This document shows positions 13,604 to 22,657 of a stretch of DNA of 64,000 bases, one piece after another. The position numbers and the translations under genes were made by a program. The notes beneath the pieces are model-generated. The model made no database searches, was not told the origin of the DNA, and saw only the letters and a program-made list of their open reading frames with translations. Source of the stretch: Marinobacter pelagius (GTDB lineage Bacteria; Pseudomonadota; Gammaproteobacteria; Pseudomonadales; Oleiphilaceae); the NCBI RefSeq assembly GCF_003315345.1, contig NZ_QNRO01000011.1, positions 1 through 64,000 of the forward strand, given 5' to 3'. Numbering within the stretch: position 1 is the stretch's first letter; the number at the start of each line of letters is the position of its first letter.

Positions 13604-15292
13604 TCAGGCAATGCTCCGGGTATTGGAAATGGAGCGGCTCATCAGGATGATCGGCACGATGCCGGCAAGAACAATGATCAGTGAGGGCAGGGCGCTGTGG
13701 AACAGGCGCTCGTCCGAGGCGAACTGGTACACGTAGGTCGCCAGTGTCTCGAAGTTGAACGGCCGGAGAATCAGCGTGGCCGGCAACTCTTTCATGCAAT
13801 CCACGAACACCACCAGAGCTGCGGTCAGCAGGGTGCCCCGGAGCATCGGTAGGTGAACATGCACCAGTGTCTTGCCCGGGGTATAGCCCATGGAGCGCGA
13901 GGCCATATCCATGCTGGGCGTGATCTTCTGCAGAGCGCTTTCGACGCTGCCGGCCGAAACCGCAAGGAAGCGGACGGTATAGGCGAACACCAATGCGAAA
14001 GCACTGCCGCTTAGCAGCAGGCCGGTGCTGATCCCGAAGGCCTCCCGCATCAGGCTGTCCAGCCAGTTATCGAACCCCGCAAGAGGCACAATCACGCCCA
14101 CTGCCAGTACCGCGCCCGGCATGGCATAGCCAAGGCTGGAAAGGCGCAAGAGGACCTGCATGCCCCGGGTATTATGCAGGCGCCGGCTGTAAGCCAGAAT
14201 AACGCCGATCAGCAGGGTGGTCATGGCAGCGGCGCTGGACAGGAACAGGCTGTTCAGGGTGTTCTGTATGAAATCGGGGTTCCAGCTTTCTTCGAAATAT
14301 TCCCAGGCATACAGGCCGAGGGTTCCGGCAGGCACCACGAAGCCGAGGATGAACGGGATGGCGCAAACAGCGACGCAGACCAGTTGCCGTGGAAAGGACA
14401 TGGTGAAGCGGCGGATCGGATCCCGGTTGTCACGAGCCGCATACTGCTGCTGACGGCGGCGGGAATAGCGTTCCAGGGTTACCAGGATCACCACAAACAC
14501 CAGCATGGTGGTGGCAATCTGCGCGGCACCGCCGAGGTTGCCCAGGTTCATCCAGGTATCGAACAGCCCCGCAGTCAGCGTCTGCACGGCAAAGAAATCC
14601 ACGGTGCCAAAATCGTTCAGGGTTTCCATCAGTACCAGGGACAGGCCGACGGCGACGGCGGGCCGGGCGATGGGCAAAACTACCCGGAAGAAGGTGCTCA
14701 GTGCCGAATGGCCCAGGCTGCGGCTGACCGCAAACAGGGACGGCGATTGCTCCAGGAAGGCGGCCCGGGCCAGCAGGTAGACATATGGGTAGAGCACCAG
14801 CCCGATCATCAGGGTGGCGCCCTCGAGGCTGCGGATCTCCGGGAACCAGTAGTCGGAGGCATTCTGCCAGCCAAACCAGTCGCGGAGGGTGCGCTGAACC
14901 GGGCCGGCATAGTCCAGCAGGCTGGTATAAACATAGGCAATCACGTAAGCCGGAACCGCGAAGGGCAGCAGCATGGCCCATTCGAAGAACTTGCGCCCCG
15001 GGAATTCGCACATGGTCACTGCCCAGGCGCTGGACAGACCGATTGCCAGGGTAATGGCGCCGACGCCGACCATGAGCTGGATGGTGGTCCACAGGTAGCG
15101 TGGCAAGGTGGTGTTGATCAGGTGAGGCCAGATGTTCTCCTCGGGAAAGAAGGCGAGGAAGATCACCGAGAGAACAGGGAGCGCGACAATGGCGGTAATA
15201 AGAGTGGCGGAAACGATCCAGCGACGGGAAGCGCGTTTTGCCAGCAAGGGCTGGGAAAGCCCCGGATCAGCGGCGGTTACGGCTTCGGTCAT
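13604..15292 (-). CDS. fbpB: Iron(III) ABC transporter permease, FbpB-like
   Basis: 562-aa inner-membrane permease made of two fused BPD transport domains (about 12 hydrophobic segments), each with the cytoplasmic ATPase-contact loop ('SRSLGHSALSTFFRVVLPIARPA' and 'SRSMGYTPGKTLVHVHLPMLRG' regions). This is the layout of the FbpB/SfuB/HitB ferric-iron permeases. I prefer the ATG at 15292, with GGGAG six bases upstream, to the TTG at 15310. It lies 161 bp downstream of the binding-protein gene, which ends in a terminator. No partner ATPase (fbpC) is adjacent. Confidence 0.88.
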   Translation of the reverse strand: MTEAVTAADPGLSQPLLAKRASRRWIVSATLITAIVALPVLSVIFLAFFPEENIWPHLINTTLPRYLWTTIQLMVGVGAITLAIGLSSAWAVTMCEFPGRKFFEWAMLLPFAVPAYVIAYVYTSLLDYAGPVQRTLRDWFGWQNASDYWFPEIRSLEGATLMIGLVLYPYVYLLARAAFLEQSPSLFAVSRSLGHSALSTFFRVVLPIARPAVAVGLSLVLMETLNDFGTVDFFAVQTLTAGLFDTWMNLGNLGGAAQIATTMLVFVVILVTLERYSRRRQQQYAARDNRDPIRRFTMSFPRQLVCVAVCAIPFILGFVVPAGTLGLYAWEYFEESWNPDFIQNTLNSLFLSSAAAMTTLLIGVILAYSRRLHNTRGMQVLLRLSSLGYAMPGAVLAVGVIVPLAGFDNWLDSLMREAFGISTGLLLSGSAFALVFAYTVRFLAVSAGSVESALQKITPSMDMASRSMGYTPGKTLVHVHLPMLRGTLLTAALVVFVDCMKELPATLILRPFNFETLATYVYQFASDERLFHSALPSLIIVLAGIVPIILMSRSISNTRSIA

Positions 15293-15400
15293 GGTGCTCC
15301 CGTCTGTCAAATGGAACTGAGAAAGATTGAGGATTGTAGTCAGCTGTCAGTTGCACTGCAATGACTCACGTCATTTTAGGTACCGGCAGGCCCTACAGGA

Positions 15401-15422
15401 AAAGGGCGCCGCAGCGCCCTTT
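15401..15422 (-). terminator. Terminator-like hairpin between fbpA and fbpB
   Basis: Perfect 9-bp stem AAAGGGCGC/GCGCCCTTT with a 4-nt loop, followed on the minus strand by TCCTG. It lies 31 bp after the fbpA stop. It would favour expression of the binding protein over the permease. Confidence 0.7.
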
Positions 15423-15453
15423 CCGTCGTTCCATTGCAACCGTTCCGCTCCGG

Positions 15454-16470
15454 TTACTCGCCGTCGTAGTTGACGCGGTCAACCAGTTTTACGGCTGCCT
15501 CGCGGTTCTCCGCGATGGTCTGCAGAGAGAGGTCGTCCGGATTGATCTCGCCCCATTCTGCAACCAGGCCGGTCGGCTTCACTTCCGGGTTGGCCGGGTA
15601 CTCGGTGTTCGCCTCGGCGTAGATACGCTGGGCTTCCGGAGAAGACAGGAACTCCATCAGCTTGACCGCGTTCTCGCGGTTGGGCGCGCTCTGGGTCATC
15701 GAGATACCGCTGATGTTCACGTGGGTGCCCCGGCCATCGGCGTTCGGGAACACCAGGCGAACCTGCTCGGCGATCGGGCGTTGGTTCTCGTCCTGCAGCA
15801 TGTTGCCGTAGTAATAGCTGTTGCCGATGGAGATGTCACAAACGCCTTCGGCAATGGCCTTGATCTGGTCACGGTCGCCGCCCTGCGGCTTGCGTGCCAG
15901 GTTGTCTTTTACATCCTGCAGCCACTGCTCGGTCCACTCTTCGCCGTGATGGGCGATCATTGAGGAGAACAGGGCGATGTTGTACGGGTGCTTGCCGCTG
16001 CGGGTACAGATGCGGTCGTTCCATTTGTCATCGGCCAGCCCTTCATAGGTGGTGATTTCACCCTCCTTGACGCGCTCTTTCGAGGTGAAGATCAGGCGGC
16101 CGCGGGTGGTCAGGGCAAACCACTTTCCTTCCGGGTGACGCAGGTTTTCCGGGATGTTGCTGTTCAGCACCTCGCTGTCCACGCCCTGGACCAGATCACG
16201 CTCGACCAGCTCATTGATGCGGGAGATGTCCACGGTCATGACCACGTCCGCCGGGCTGTTACGGCCTTCGCGCTCCAGGCGCTCGGCAAGACCCTGTTTG
16301 GCGAAGACCACGTTGGTCTCGATGCCGGTCTCTTTCTCGAACGCGTTGAGTAGCGGCTCGAGCAGGTAGGGCTGACGGTAGGAGTAGATGTTAACTTCAC
16401 CCTCGGCGGACGCGGAGAGAGGCATGGCCGCCAGGGCCATCGCTGCAGTCGCTGCCAGTTTCATGCGCAT
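15454..16470 (-). CDS. fbpA: Iron(III) ABC transporter substrate-binding protein, FbpA/FutA-like
   Basis: 338-aa periplasmic ferric-iron-binding protein. Signal peptide 1-22 ends 'LSASAEG'; the mature protein opens 'VNIYSYRQPYLLEPLLNAFE'. The tyrosine cluster NSYYYGN (Y219-Y221) is the iron-ligand motif of the FbpA/FutA family. It delivers iron to FbpB. A Fur-like box at 16536-16554 upstream points to iron repression. An alternative ATG two codons downstream is possible. The matching ATPase is not in the window. Confidence 0.9.
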   Translation of the reverse strand: MRMKLAATAAMALAAMPLSASAEGEVNIYSYRQPYLLEPLLNAFEKETGIETNVVFAKQGLAERLEREGRNSPADVVMTVDISRINELVERDLVQGVDSEVLNSNIPENLRHPEGKWFALTTRGRLIFTSKERVKEGEITTYEGLADDKWNDRICTRSGKHPYNIALFSSMIAHHGEEWTEQWLQDVKDNLARKPQGGDRDQIKAIAEGVCDISIGNSYYYGNMLQDENQRPIAEQVRLVFPNADGRGTHVNISGISMTQSAPNRENAVKLMEFLSSPEAQRIYAEANTEYPANPEVKPTGLVAEWGEINPDDLSLQTIAENREAAVKLVDRVNYDGE

Positions 16471-16535
16471 GTTGATGTTACCTCTGCCAGATATGAGTTT
16501 GTTTCGCTTCTAATAGTTGAAAGCATGTAAAAACA

Positions 16536-16554
16536 GCAACCATTCTCATTTGTG
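16536..16554 (-). promoter_or_regulatory. Fur-like box upstream of fbpA
   Basis: On the minus strand ACAAATGAGAATGGTTGC matches the left half and centre of the Fur consensus (AATGAGAAT repeat type); the right half is weak. It lies about 66 bp before the fbpA start and also upstream of the divergent lipoprotein gene. Confidence 0.5.
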
Positions 16555-16660
16555 TTGGCGGTAGAGTCAATATCACCTTTGGAATATTTCAGGCAAAATG
16601 GTGGTATTCTTCAGAACACTCTAAAAAACATGAAGTTTTTCGTAACACAGGGATTCCAGA

Positions 16661-17251
16661 ATGACCGGCAAAGCAGGGATGATGCGCAGAGTCTTCTTTC
16701 TTTTTATACCAATGGTCGCCGTCTTGCCCGGCTGCGCAAGCTACTACAGCTATTTTGCCATGTTTCCGGCCGAGAATTCACTGGGTGAGTCCCGCCAGGT
16801 ACGGGTGTCCTGGGACTCGGCGGAGTATCCGGGCTGGTGGATCCTCGACGACCGTTCCACCGCTTTGAAAGTGGAAACCCAGTGCAGCGACCGGATATGG
16901 CGCCTGCGGGACGACTCCCACGAGAATGCGGGAAGTTGTGGGAACGGAATCCGGGCCTGCGCGGAAGTCGGGGTCGATCGGGTGGTAGTCCGTCGGGAAG
17001 AACTGGATTCATCGGCTTGCCTCGTGGTGAACCCGGGGCAGGGCAATGCCCGGATTGCAGACATCGAGGGTCGCCTTGAGTTGCTGGTTGCCTGTGAGCC
17101 GGTGAGTCCCGAATCGGAGCGCGAAGGCGAAACCCTCAATATGGATTATCTTCGTGCTTCGCCGGTTCCATACACTGTCTATACTCGTAAAGTACCCCGC
17201 GGGTCCCTGAGTGCCAGCCTTCCGGCCTTCGATGACTCCGCCTGCGACTAG
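16661..17251 (+). CDS. Predicted lipoprotein of unknown function
   Basis: 196 aa with a lipoprotein signal peptide: basic start, hydrophobic stretch 11-22, lipobox LPGC with C25. The mature part is rich in acidic residues and Cys (about seven besides C25), so disulfides are likely in the periplasm or outer membrane. No recognised domain. The ATG at 16661 has AGGGA eight bases upstream. It is divergent from fbpA across the Fur-like box, so iron control is possible, but I see no further link. Ends 158 bp before the HD-GYP-like gene. Confidence 0.65.
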   Translation: MTGKAGMMRRVFFLFIPMVAVLPGCASYYSYFAMFPAENSLGESRQVRVSWDSAEYPGWWILDDRSTALKVETQCSDRIWRLRDDSHENAGSCGNGIRACAEVGVDRVVVRREELDSSACLVVNPGQGNARIADIEGRLELLVACEPVSPESEREGETLNMDYLRASPVPYTVYTRKVPRGSLSASLPAFDDSACD

Positions 17252-17409
17252 GCCGGGGTGAGCGGTGTGAATCAGATCACGGGGTTACAGTCTGTTTACG
17301 TTAGGTTACTTTCTGGATCTTTTGGGGTACGAAACTGTAATGGACTCTTGTGTAAGCTGGTTCAGAATGTCAAACATCTAAAAATGAATAATTTTCAGGG
17401 GTGACTCTC

Positions 17410-18723
17410 GTGGGTGTCCAGCAGAGAAAAGTTGCGGTTCATGACTTGGAAGTGGGCATGTTTGTGTCCGATCTGGACCGGCCCTGGCACCAGACTCCGT
17501 TTCCGATCCAGGGTTTCTACATCCGCTCAGAGGACGACATCCGGGCGCTGAAATCCCATTGCCGCTGGGTGATGATCGACGTCGCTGAAGTCCGCGATAC
17601 CGCGAAATTCGAGCAGGGTGAGATCAAGCCGGCTTTCGGGCGCCGTGCCCTCAGGCGAGGCGGTGATCGCGAGGAACTCAAGCTGCCGCCGCTGGCGATC
17701 CAGGAGCCGGTTAAGTACGAGACCACCACCACCCTGAAAAAAGAGATCAAGGTATCCCGTCAGCTTCTGGACGACGCCGAGATTGCCCTCGAGCGTGCGT
17801 TCGAATCCCTGCAAGAAGGTGGCGAGGCCGACCTTCGCCCGGTGGCTGAGATAACCCGTAAGATGGTCGCCAGCGTGATTCGTCACCCCGACGCGCTGCT
17901 GTGGCTGAGCCGGATCCGTGCCCACGACGATTATATCTATCGTCACTCCCTCAACACCTCCATCTGGGCGCTGGTGTGTGGTCGCCATCTCGGTCTGAAT
18001 GAAGGCCTCCTGAATCATCTGGGCATGGGCTGCCTGTTGTCCCAGGTGGGTAAGACGGTTCTGCCGCGCTCCCTGCTGAATCACGAAGGGCAGTTCAGCG
18101 CCGAAGATTATGCCCGTTACCGCACCTATGTTGAGAAGGGGCTCGCCATGCTCGAGGGTACGGGTGTGTCCCGTGCCGTGCTCAGCGTGGTCGGCGGGCA
18201 CCGGGAACGGCACAACGGTTCCGGTTTCCCGCAGGGTGTCCGGGGTACCCGGATCCCGCTGATGGCGAAAGTCGCCGGTATTGCCGAGTATTTCGAAAGC
18301 CTGATCGGGCCCCGGGACGGTGGCGATGACCCCATGACACCGGCCAAGGCCGTCAGCCTGCTGTATGAGATGAGAAACATCGAGTTCCAGGAAGATCTGG
18401 TGGAGAATTTCATTCAGGCGATTGGTGTCTACCCGACAGGCAGTCTGGTGGAACTCAGCGACGGCCAGCGTGGCATCGTGGTTTCCCATTCCCCGGAACG
18501 CCGGTTGTGGCCGAAGGTGATGGTGATGACCGACCAGGATCACAAGCCCCTGAAGTCCGCTCACATCATTGATCTTGCCAGGTACAACGAAAGCCGCGAC
18601 GTTAACGAAGCCCTGATCGTGAAGGAATGCCTGCCGCACGGCTCCGAGGGTCTGGATCCTTCCCGCTATGACGTTACCGGTGCGGAGTCCCGCTGGAATT
18701 TCAGTCGTCTGATCAGCGGATAA
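17410..18723 (+). CDS. DUF3391 plus degenerate HD-GYP domain protein
   Basis: 437-aa cytoplasmic protein with an N-terminal DUF3391-type domain (1-110, 'VAVHDLEVGMFVSDLDRPW') and an HD-GYP-like domain (about 140-345). Canonical HD-GYP phosphodiesterases cleave c-di-GMP using a metal centre. Here the HD dyad is Ser211-Gln212 ('LLSQVGK'), the HHE motif reads HRE, the later Asp is Glu ('GIAEYF') and GYP is GFP (272-274). Most metal ligands are therefore missing and I expect no phosphodiesterase activity; it may be a c-di-GMP receptor or scaffold. I chose the GTG at 17410, eight bases after AGGGG, over the GTG at 17401. Its end overlaps the convergent lipoprotein gene by 11 bp. Confidence 0.8.
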   Translation: MGVQQRKVAVHDLEVGMFVSDLDRPWHQTPFPIQGFYIRSEDDIRALKSHCRWVMIDVAEVRDTAKFEQGEIKPAFGRRALRRGGDREELKLPPLAIQEPVKYETTTTLKKEIKVSRQLLDDAEIALERAFESLQEGGEADLRPVAEITRKMVASVIRHPDALLWLSRIRAHDDYIYRHSLNTSIWALVCGRHLGLNEGLLNHLGMGCLLSQVGKTVLPRSLLNHEGQFSAEDYARYRTYVEKGLAMLEGTGVSRAVLSVVGGHRERHNGSGFPQGVRGTRIPLMAKVAGIAEYFESLIGPRDGGDDPMTPAKAVSLLYEMRNIEFQEDLVENFIQAIGVYPTGSLVELSDGQRGIVVSHSPERRLWPKVMVMTDQDHKPLKSAHIIDLARYNESRDVNEALIVKECLPHGSEGLDPSRYDVTGAESRWNFSRLISG

Positions 18724-19831
18724 TCACCCGCAGGCTCTTGCGTACCCAGCGGTAGGTGTTTTCGGGGCGGAAGCTCATCACCAGTTCCGATTCACCACCG
18801 CTGTCCCCACTGACGAAATAGTCCACCTCGGCACTCTGCCAGCTCCACGCGTGTATGGTGACATCCTCCGGGCGGGTGCTGATGGCCTCGATCTCCGCGA
18901 GGGCCGTGTCGCCTCCAATGCGTTGCACCCGGACGCTCTTGATTCCGATTTCACTGGCGGAGTGGCTGGCCACGTCTTCATCCAGGTAATAGCCGTTGCT
19001 GACAGTGGTGGTGATGTCCTTCAGTTCCCGGCGCAGATAGGTTCGAGCGTCTTCGTTGTCTATTTCATCCAGGGTCCGGATGGCTTCCAGGATGCGATCT
19101 CGTTTGGCCTGCAGGTCCTGCCGGTATTCCACATCCGGGTCCCAGTCTTCTTCGTTTTCCGGGCGTTCCGGGGCGTTCTGTATCTGCTCGGGAGTGGGAG
19201 GCGATTCGCAGAGTTCATCTCCCTCCGGATGGAAGCAGATCCTGGCCAGTAGCTGGTTCGCAGGTGAGGGCGTTGTGCCCATGGCGGTGAACTCTGTGGT
19301 CGGTACGTTGAAATCAATAGCGGCATCAAGCAAGGGTAAGGCTGCGTTCAGCTGGTCGATCACCCGTTGGCGGATTTCGATGCCCTCGTCTTCCTGCACG
19401 CCCTGGGTCCAGTCCAGCGACATCAGCAGGCGGGTCATGTTCATCAACGGGCCATTGTCCAGCAGGTTCAGCTCCGTCCGGGTATGGGTGCGAAGGCCTT
19501 CCGCGTCGACCGTCGGTGTTTGCAGGGCGCTGCGAAGGTCGGGGAAGAACTCCAGCAGGGTAACGTTGGGTCTGGCAGGTACCCCGTCTGCCAGGACGAG
19601 ATCTCCGACCTGAAAGCTTAAAGTCTCGCCGGGATAATAGCGGAACTGGCCGTTGACGTTGGTGGTGCCGCTCTGGCTCGCCGTCCGGAAGCCCAGGCCG
19701 CTGAATCCATTGAAATTGAGCTGGCCGGTGTCCACGGCCGTGCCGCCGCCGTCATCGCTGCCCAGGCAGCCGGCCAGGGCAAGGGTGCTCAGGAGGATGG
19801 TCAGGGGCGCAGTTCGGTGAACGAATTTCAT
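18713..19831 (-). CDS. Predicted lipoprotein of unknown function, 372 aa
   Basis: Signal peptide with lipobox LAGC (C22), then a Gly/Asp-rich linker 'LGSDDGGG'. Residues 30-90 contain a 'GLGFRTASQSGTTNVNGQF' and 'YYPGETLSFQVGDLVLA' pattern like small beta domains repeated in other surface lipoproteins. The middle is helical and acidic, the C-terminus beta-rich. No enzyme motif. Similar proteins occur in Marinobacter-type genomes without an assigned function. It is monocistronic and overlaps the HD-GYP-like gene tail-to-tail by 11 bp. Confidence 0.65.
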   Translation of the reverse strand: MKFVHRTAPLTILLSTLALAGCLGSDDGGGTAVDTGQLNFNGFSGLGFRTASQSGTTNVNGQFRYYPGETLSFQVGDLVLADGVPARPNVTLLEFFPDLRSALQTPTVDAEGLRTHTRTELNLLDNGPLMNMTRLLMSLDWTQGVQEDEGIEIRQRVIDQLNAALPLLDAAIDFNVPTTEFTAMGTTPSPANQLLARICFHPEGDELCESPPTPEQIQNAPERPENEEDWDPDVEYRQDLQAKRDRILEAIRTLDEIDNEDARTYLRRELKDITTTVSNGYYLDEDVASHSASEIGIKSVRVQRIGGDTALAEIEAISTRPEDVTIHAWSWQSAEVDYFVSGDSGGESELVMSFRPENTYRWVRKSLRVIIR

Positions 19832-20007
19832 GATTCGGCGTACATCCCGGTCTTGATAGCTGGCAGCGGAGAGTCTGGCCAGCGTTTTGTAAGTTGTTGT
19901 AACTGCATTATAGGGATGGCAGTTGGCCGATATCGCGATTCCTGTCGCAGTTTGGCGGTTTTGCCGGGGCTACCCGGCATACCCTTGAATTTCACGAGGT
20001 TGCCACA

Positions 20008-20079
20008 ATGAATAGCACTCTACTTTTTGGCGTGGGCGGCTGTGCAGGCTGCCACCGAAATCCAACGGATCCGGGATGA
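20008..20079 (+). CDS. Possible 23-aa ORF with CxxCH motif upstream of the ABC exporter
   Basis: ATG at 20008 with GAGG eight bases upstream, 23 codons, stop at 20077-20079, four bases before the next gene's ATG. It encodes a peptide with 'GGCAGCHRNP', i.e. a C-x2-C-H motif. It could be a leader peptide giving translational coupling, a metal-binding micropeptide, or chance. No export signal is present, so haem attachment is unlikely. Confidence 0.35.
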   Translation: MNSTLLFGVGGCAGCHRNPTDPG

Positions 20080-20082
20080 GCT

Positions 20083-21033
20083 ATGACCAACGCACTGGAA
20101 ATTGAGGGCCTCACCAAGACCTATGGTGACGGGTTCCAGGCCCTGAAGGGGATTGATCTTCATGTCAGGGAAGGGGATTTCTTCGCGTTGCTGGGCCCCA
20201 ATGGCGCCGGCAAATCCACGACGCTGGGCATCGTCTGTTCACTGGTGAACAAGACCGCCGGCAAGGTCCGCGTGTTCGGGCACGACATCGACACCAACCT
20301 CGCGGATGCGAAACTGAACCTCGGGGTCGTGCCCCAGGAGTTCAACTTCAACCAGTTTGAAAAGGTGTTCGACATCGTGACCACCCAGGCAGGCTATTAC
20401 GGCATTCCTCTCAGTCGGGCCTCGGTGTCCGCCGAGAAGTACCTCAAGAAGCTGGGCCTCTGGGACAAGCGCAACACGCCGGCCCGCATGCTTTCCGGTG
20501 GCATGAAACGCCGCCTGATGATTGCCCGGGCACTGGTACATGAGCCGAAACTGCTGATTCTCGATGAGCCCACCGCCGGCGTGGATATCGAGCTGCGCCG
20601 GTCCATGTGGACCTTCCTGGAAGAAATGAACCGGGAAGGCACCACGATCATCCTGACCACCCATTACCTGGAAGAGGCCGAAGCCCTGTGCCGGAACATT
20701 GCCATTATCGACCATGGCAAGATTCTCAAGCACACCAGCAAACGCGAGCTGCTGCAGCAGCTGAGCGTGGAAACCTTCGTGCTGGATACCGAGAAAGAAC
20801 TCTCCGGTGTACCGGAGCTGGAAGATGTCACCTGCCGTATCAATGACGAGAGTGCCCTGGAAGTGGATGTGGAAAAGGGACAGGCCCTGAATACGGTATT
20901 TGCCCAGCTGGATCAGCTCGGCATCAAGGTGGTCAGCATGCGGACCAAGGCCAACCGGCTTGAGGAGCTGTTTATCCGGATGGTGGAAGAGAATGCCGTC
21001 GAAGCCCGCAAGAACGTGGAGGGTGCGGCATGA
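20083..21033 (+). CDS. yadG: ABC-2 type exporter ATPase (YadG-like)
   Basis: 316-aa ATPase of a two-component ABC-2 exporter. Walker A 'GPNGAGKST' (about 41-49), signature 'LSGGMKRRLM', Walker B 'LLILDEPTAGVD', H-loop 'TTHYLEEAE'. The C-terminal ~80 residues are the usual regulatory extension. Its stop overlaps the permease start (ATGA-type overlap at 21030-21033), so the two are translated together. E. coli YadGH has no agreed substrate, nor has this pair. Confidence 0.88.
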   Translation: MTNALEIEGLTKTYGDGFQALKGIDLHVREGDFFALLGPNGAGKSTTLGIVCSLVNKTAGKVRVFGHDIDTNLADAKLNLGVVPQEFNFNQFEKVFDIVTTQAGYYGIPLSRASVSAEKYLKKLGLWDKRNTPARMLSGGMKRRLMIARALVHEPKLLILDEPTAGVDIELRRSMWTFLEEMNREGTTIILTTHYLEEAEALCRNIAIIDHGKILKHTSKRELLQQLSVETFVLDTEKELSGVPELEDVTCRINDESALEVDVEKGQALNTVFAQLDQLGIKVVSMRTKANRLEELFIRMVEENAVEARKNVEGAA

Positions 21034-21803
21034 AGCTTGATGCATTGTGGGTCGCGTTCTACACCATCGTTCTGCGTGAGGTGCGCCGGTTTACCCGAAT
21101 CTGGCCGCAGACGCTGTTGCCACCGGCAGTCACCATGACGCTCTACTTCATCATCTTCGGTAACCTGATCGGTTCACGGATCGGTGAGATGGGCGGCTTT
21201 AACTACATGCAGTTCATCGTCCCCGGGCTGATCATGATGGCGGTGATCACCAATTCCTACGCCAACGTGGTGTCGTCCTTCTTCTCCATGAAGTTCCAGC
21301 GCAGCATCGAGGAGCTGTTGGTGTCCCCGGTGCCGAACTGGGTGATCCTCGCCGGCTATGTGACCGGTGGCATGGCCCGGGGCCTGGGTATCGGCGTTAT
21401 TGTTACGGCGCTGTCCCTGGCGTTCACCCAGCTGTCGATCCACAGCTTTCCGATGGTGGTGGTGACGGTGTTCCTGACCTCGGCCCTGTTTGCCCTGGGC
21501 GGATTTATCAATGCCATGCTGGCGACCAAGTTCGACGACATCTCGATTGTGCCAACCTTTGTGCTGACTCCGCTGACCTATCTGGGCGGGGTGTTCTACA
21601 GCATCGACATGCTGCCGGGGTTCTGGCAGGGCGTGTCCATGGCGAACCCGATCCTGTACATGGTGAACGGCTTCCGCTTCGGCATACTGGGAGTTTCGGA
21701 CGTTAATCCGTTCGTGTCTCTTGGTATGATTCTGTTCTTCATCGTTGTACTGGCGTTCGTTGCTCTGCGTATGCTCGAACGGGGCAAGGGCATCCGCCAC
21801 TGA
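21030..21803 (+). CDS. yadH: ABC-2 type exporter permease (YadH-like)
   Basis: 257-aa inner-membrane permease with six hydrophobic segments and the ABC-2 signature region 'LTPLTYLGGVFYSIDMLPGFWQ' (about 181-202, ending 'MVNGFRFGILG'). It pairs with the overlapping ATPase gene. Its stop lies 14 bp before queF, which may be part of the same transcript. Confidence 0.88.
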   Translation: MKLDALWVAFYTIVLREVRRFTRIWPQTLLPPAVTMTLYFIIFGNLIGSRIGEMGGFNYMQFIVPGLIMMAVITNSYANVVSSFFSMKFQRSIEELLVSPVPNWVILAGYVTGGMARGLGIGVIVTALSLAFTQLSIHSFPMVVVTVFLTSALFALGGFINAMLATKFDDISIVPTFVLTPLTYLGGVFYSIDMLPGFWQGVSMANPILYMVNGFRFGILGVSDVNPFVSLGMILFFIVVLAFVALRMLERGKGIRH

Positions 21804-21817
21804 TTTCAGGAACAAAT

Positions 21818-22642
21818 ATGGCTTTGCATAACGCGCCGCTGGGCAAATCCAGCGAATACCCGGATTCTTACGACCCGAACCTGCTGTTCCCGGTGGCGCG
21901 GGATGAAAATCGCCGCCGGATCGGGCTTGAGGACGGTCGCTGGCCCTGGTTCGGTGAGGATCTCTGGCAGGCCTGGGAAGTGTCCTGGCTTCGGCCTGGT
22001 GGTGTGCCTGCCGTCGCCTGGGCAGAGATCTTCGTGCCGGCGGCATCGCCCTCCATCATCGAATCCAAGTCCCTGAAGCTGTATTTCAATTCGCTGAACC
22101 AGCATGTTTTCTCCACGCCGGAGCAACTCGTGGAGACGGTCGTCAGCGATCTCTCCAGCGCCTGTGGCGCCGCGGTCCGGGTGAACCTGCACAGTGTCGA
22201 TGAGAGCGGGGAAGCAACCGGCCGCCCCGAGGGTTACCAGCTGATCGATGATGAGCCGGTAGCCGACGTGGTGTACCAGTACGCGCCGGAATCGCTGGCG
22301 GTTGAACAGGGCGCAGAGGTGGTGACCGAGCAATTGTGTTCACACCTGCTCAAGAGTAACTGCCCGGTGACCGGGCAGCCGGATTGGGGCACGCTGCTGA
22401 TCAGTTACACGGGGCCGAAGGTCGACCGCTCGGCATTGCTGCGTTACATCGTCAGCTTTCGGAACAAGCAGGATTTCCACGAGCATTGTGTGGAGACGGT
22501 GTTCACCGATCTGATGAAGCAGTGCCAGCCGACGGAACTGGCGGTGTGCGCGCGCTACACCCGCCGTGGCGGGCTGGACATCAATCCCTGGCGAAGCACG
22601 CAGGCAGAGGGGAATGCAGGCCCGAGGCTGATCCGGCAGTAA
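21818..22642 (+). CDS. queF: NADPH-dependent 7-cyano-7-deazaguanine reductase QueF
   Basis: 274-aa bimodular QueF that reduces preQ0 to preQ1, the queuosine precursor inserted into tRNA by Tgt. QueF motif 'ESKSLKLY' at 82-89, catalytic Cys182 in 'SNCPVTGQPDWG' and Asp189, and substrate-binding 'HEHCVE' near 226. Length fits the E. coli-type enzyme. queA and tgt, the next steps, lie 2.7 kb downstream. It ends 15 bp from the convergent adenylate cyclase gene. Confidence 0.93.
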   Translation: MALHNAPLGKSSEYPDSYDPNLLFPVARDENRRRIGLEDGRWPWFGEDLWQAWEVSWLRPGGVPAVAWAEIFVPAASPSIIESKSLKLYFNSLNQHVFSTPEQLVETVVSDLSSACGAAVRVNLHSVDESGEATGRPEGYQLIDDEPVADVVYQYAPESLAVEQGAEVVTEQLCSHLLKSNCPVTGQPDWGTLLISYTGPKVDRSALLRYIVSFRNKQDFHEHCVETVFTDLMKQCQPTELAVCARYTRRGGLDINPWRSTQAEGNAGPRLIRQ

Positions 22643-22657
22643 TTGGAGTGGCCCGAT

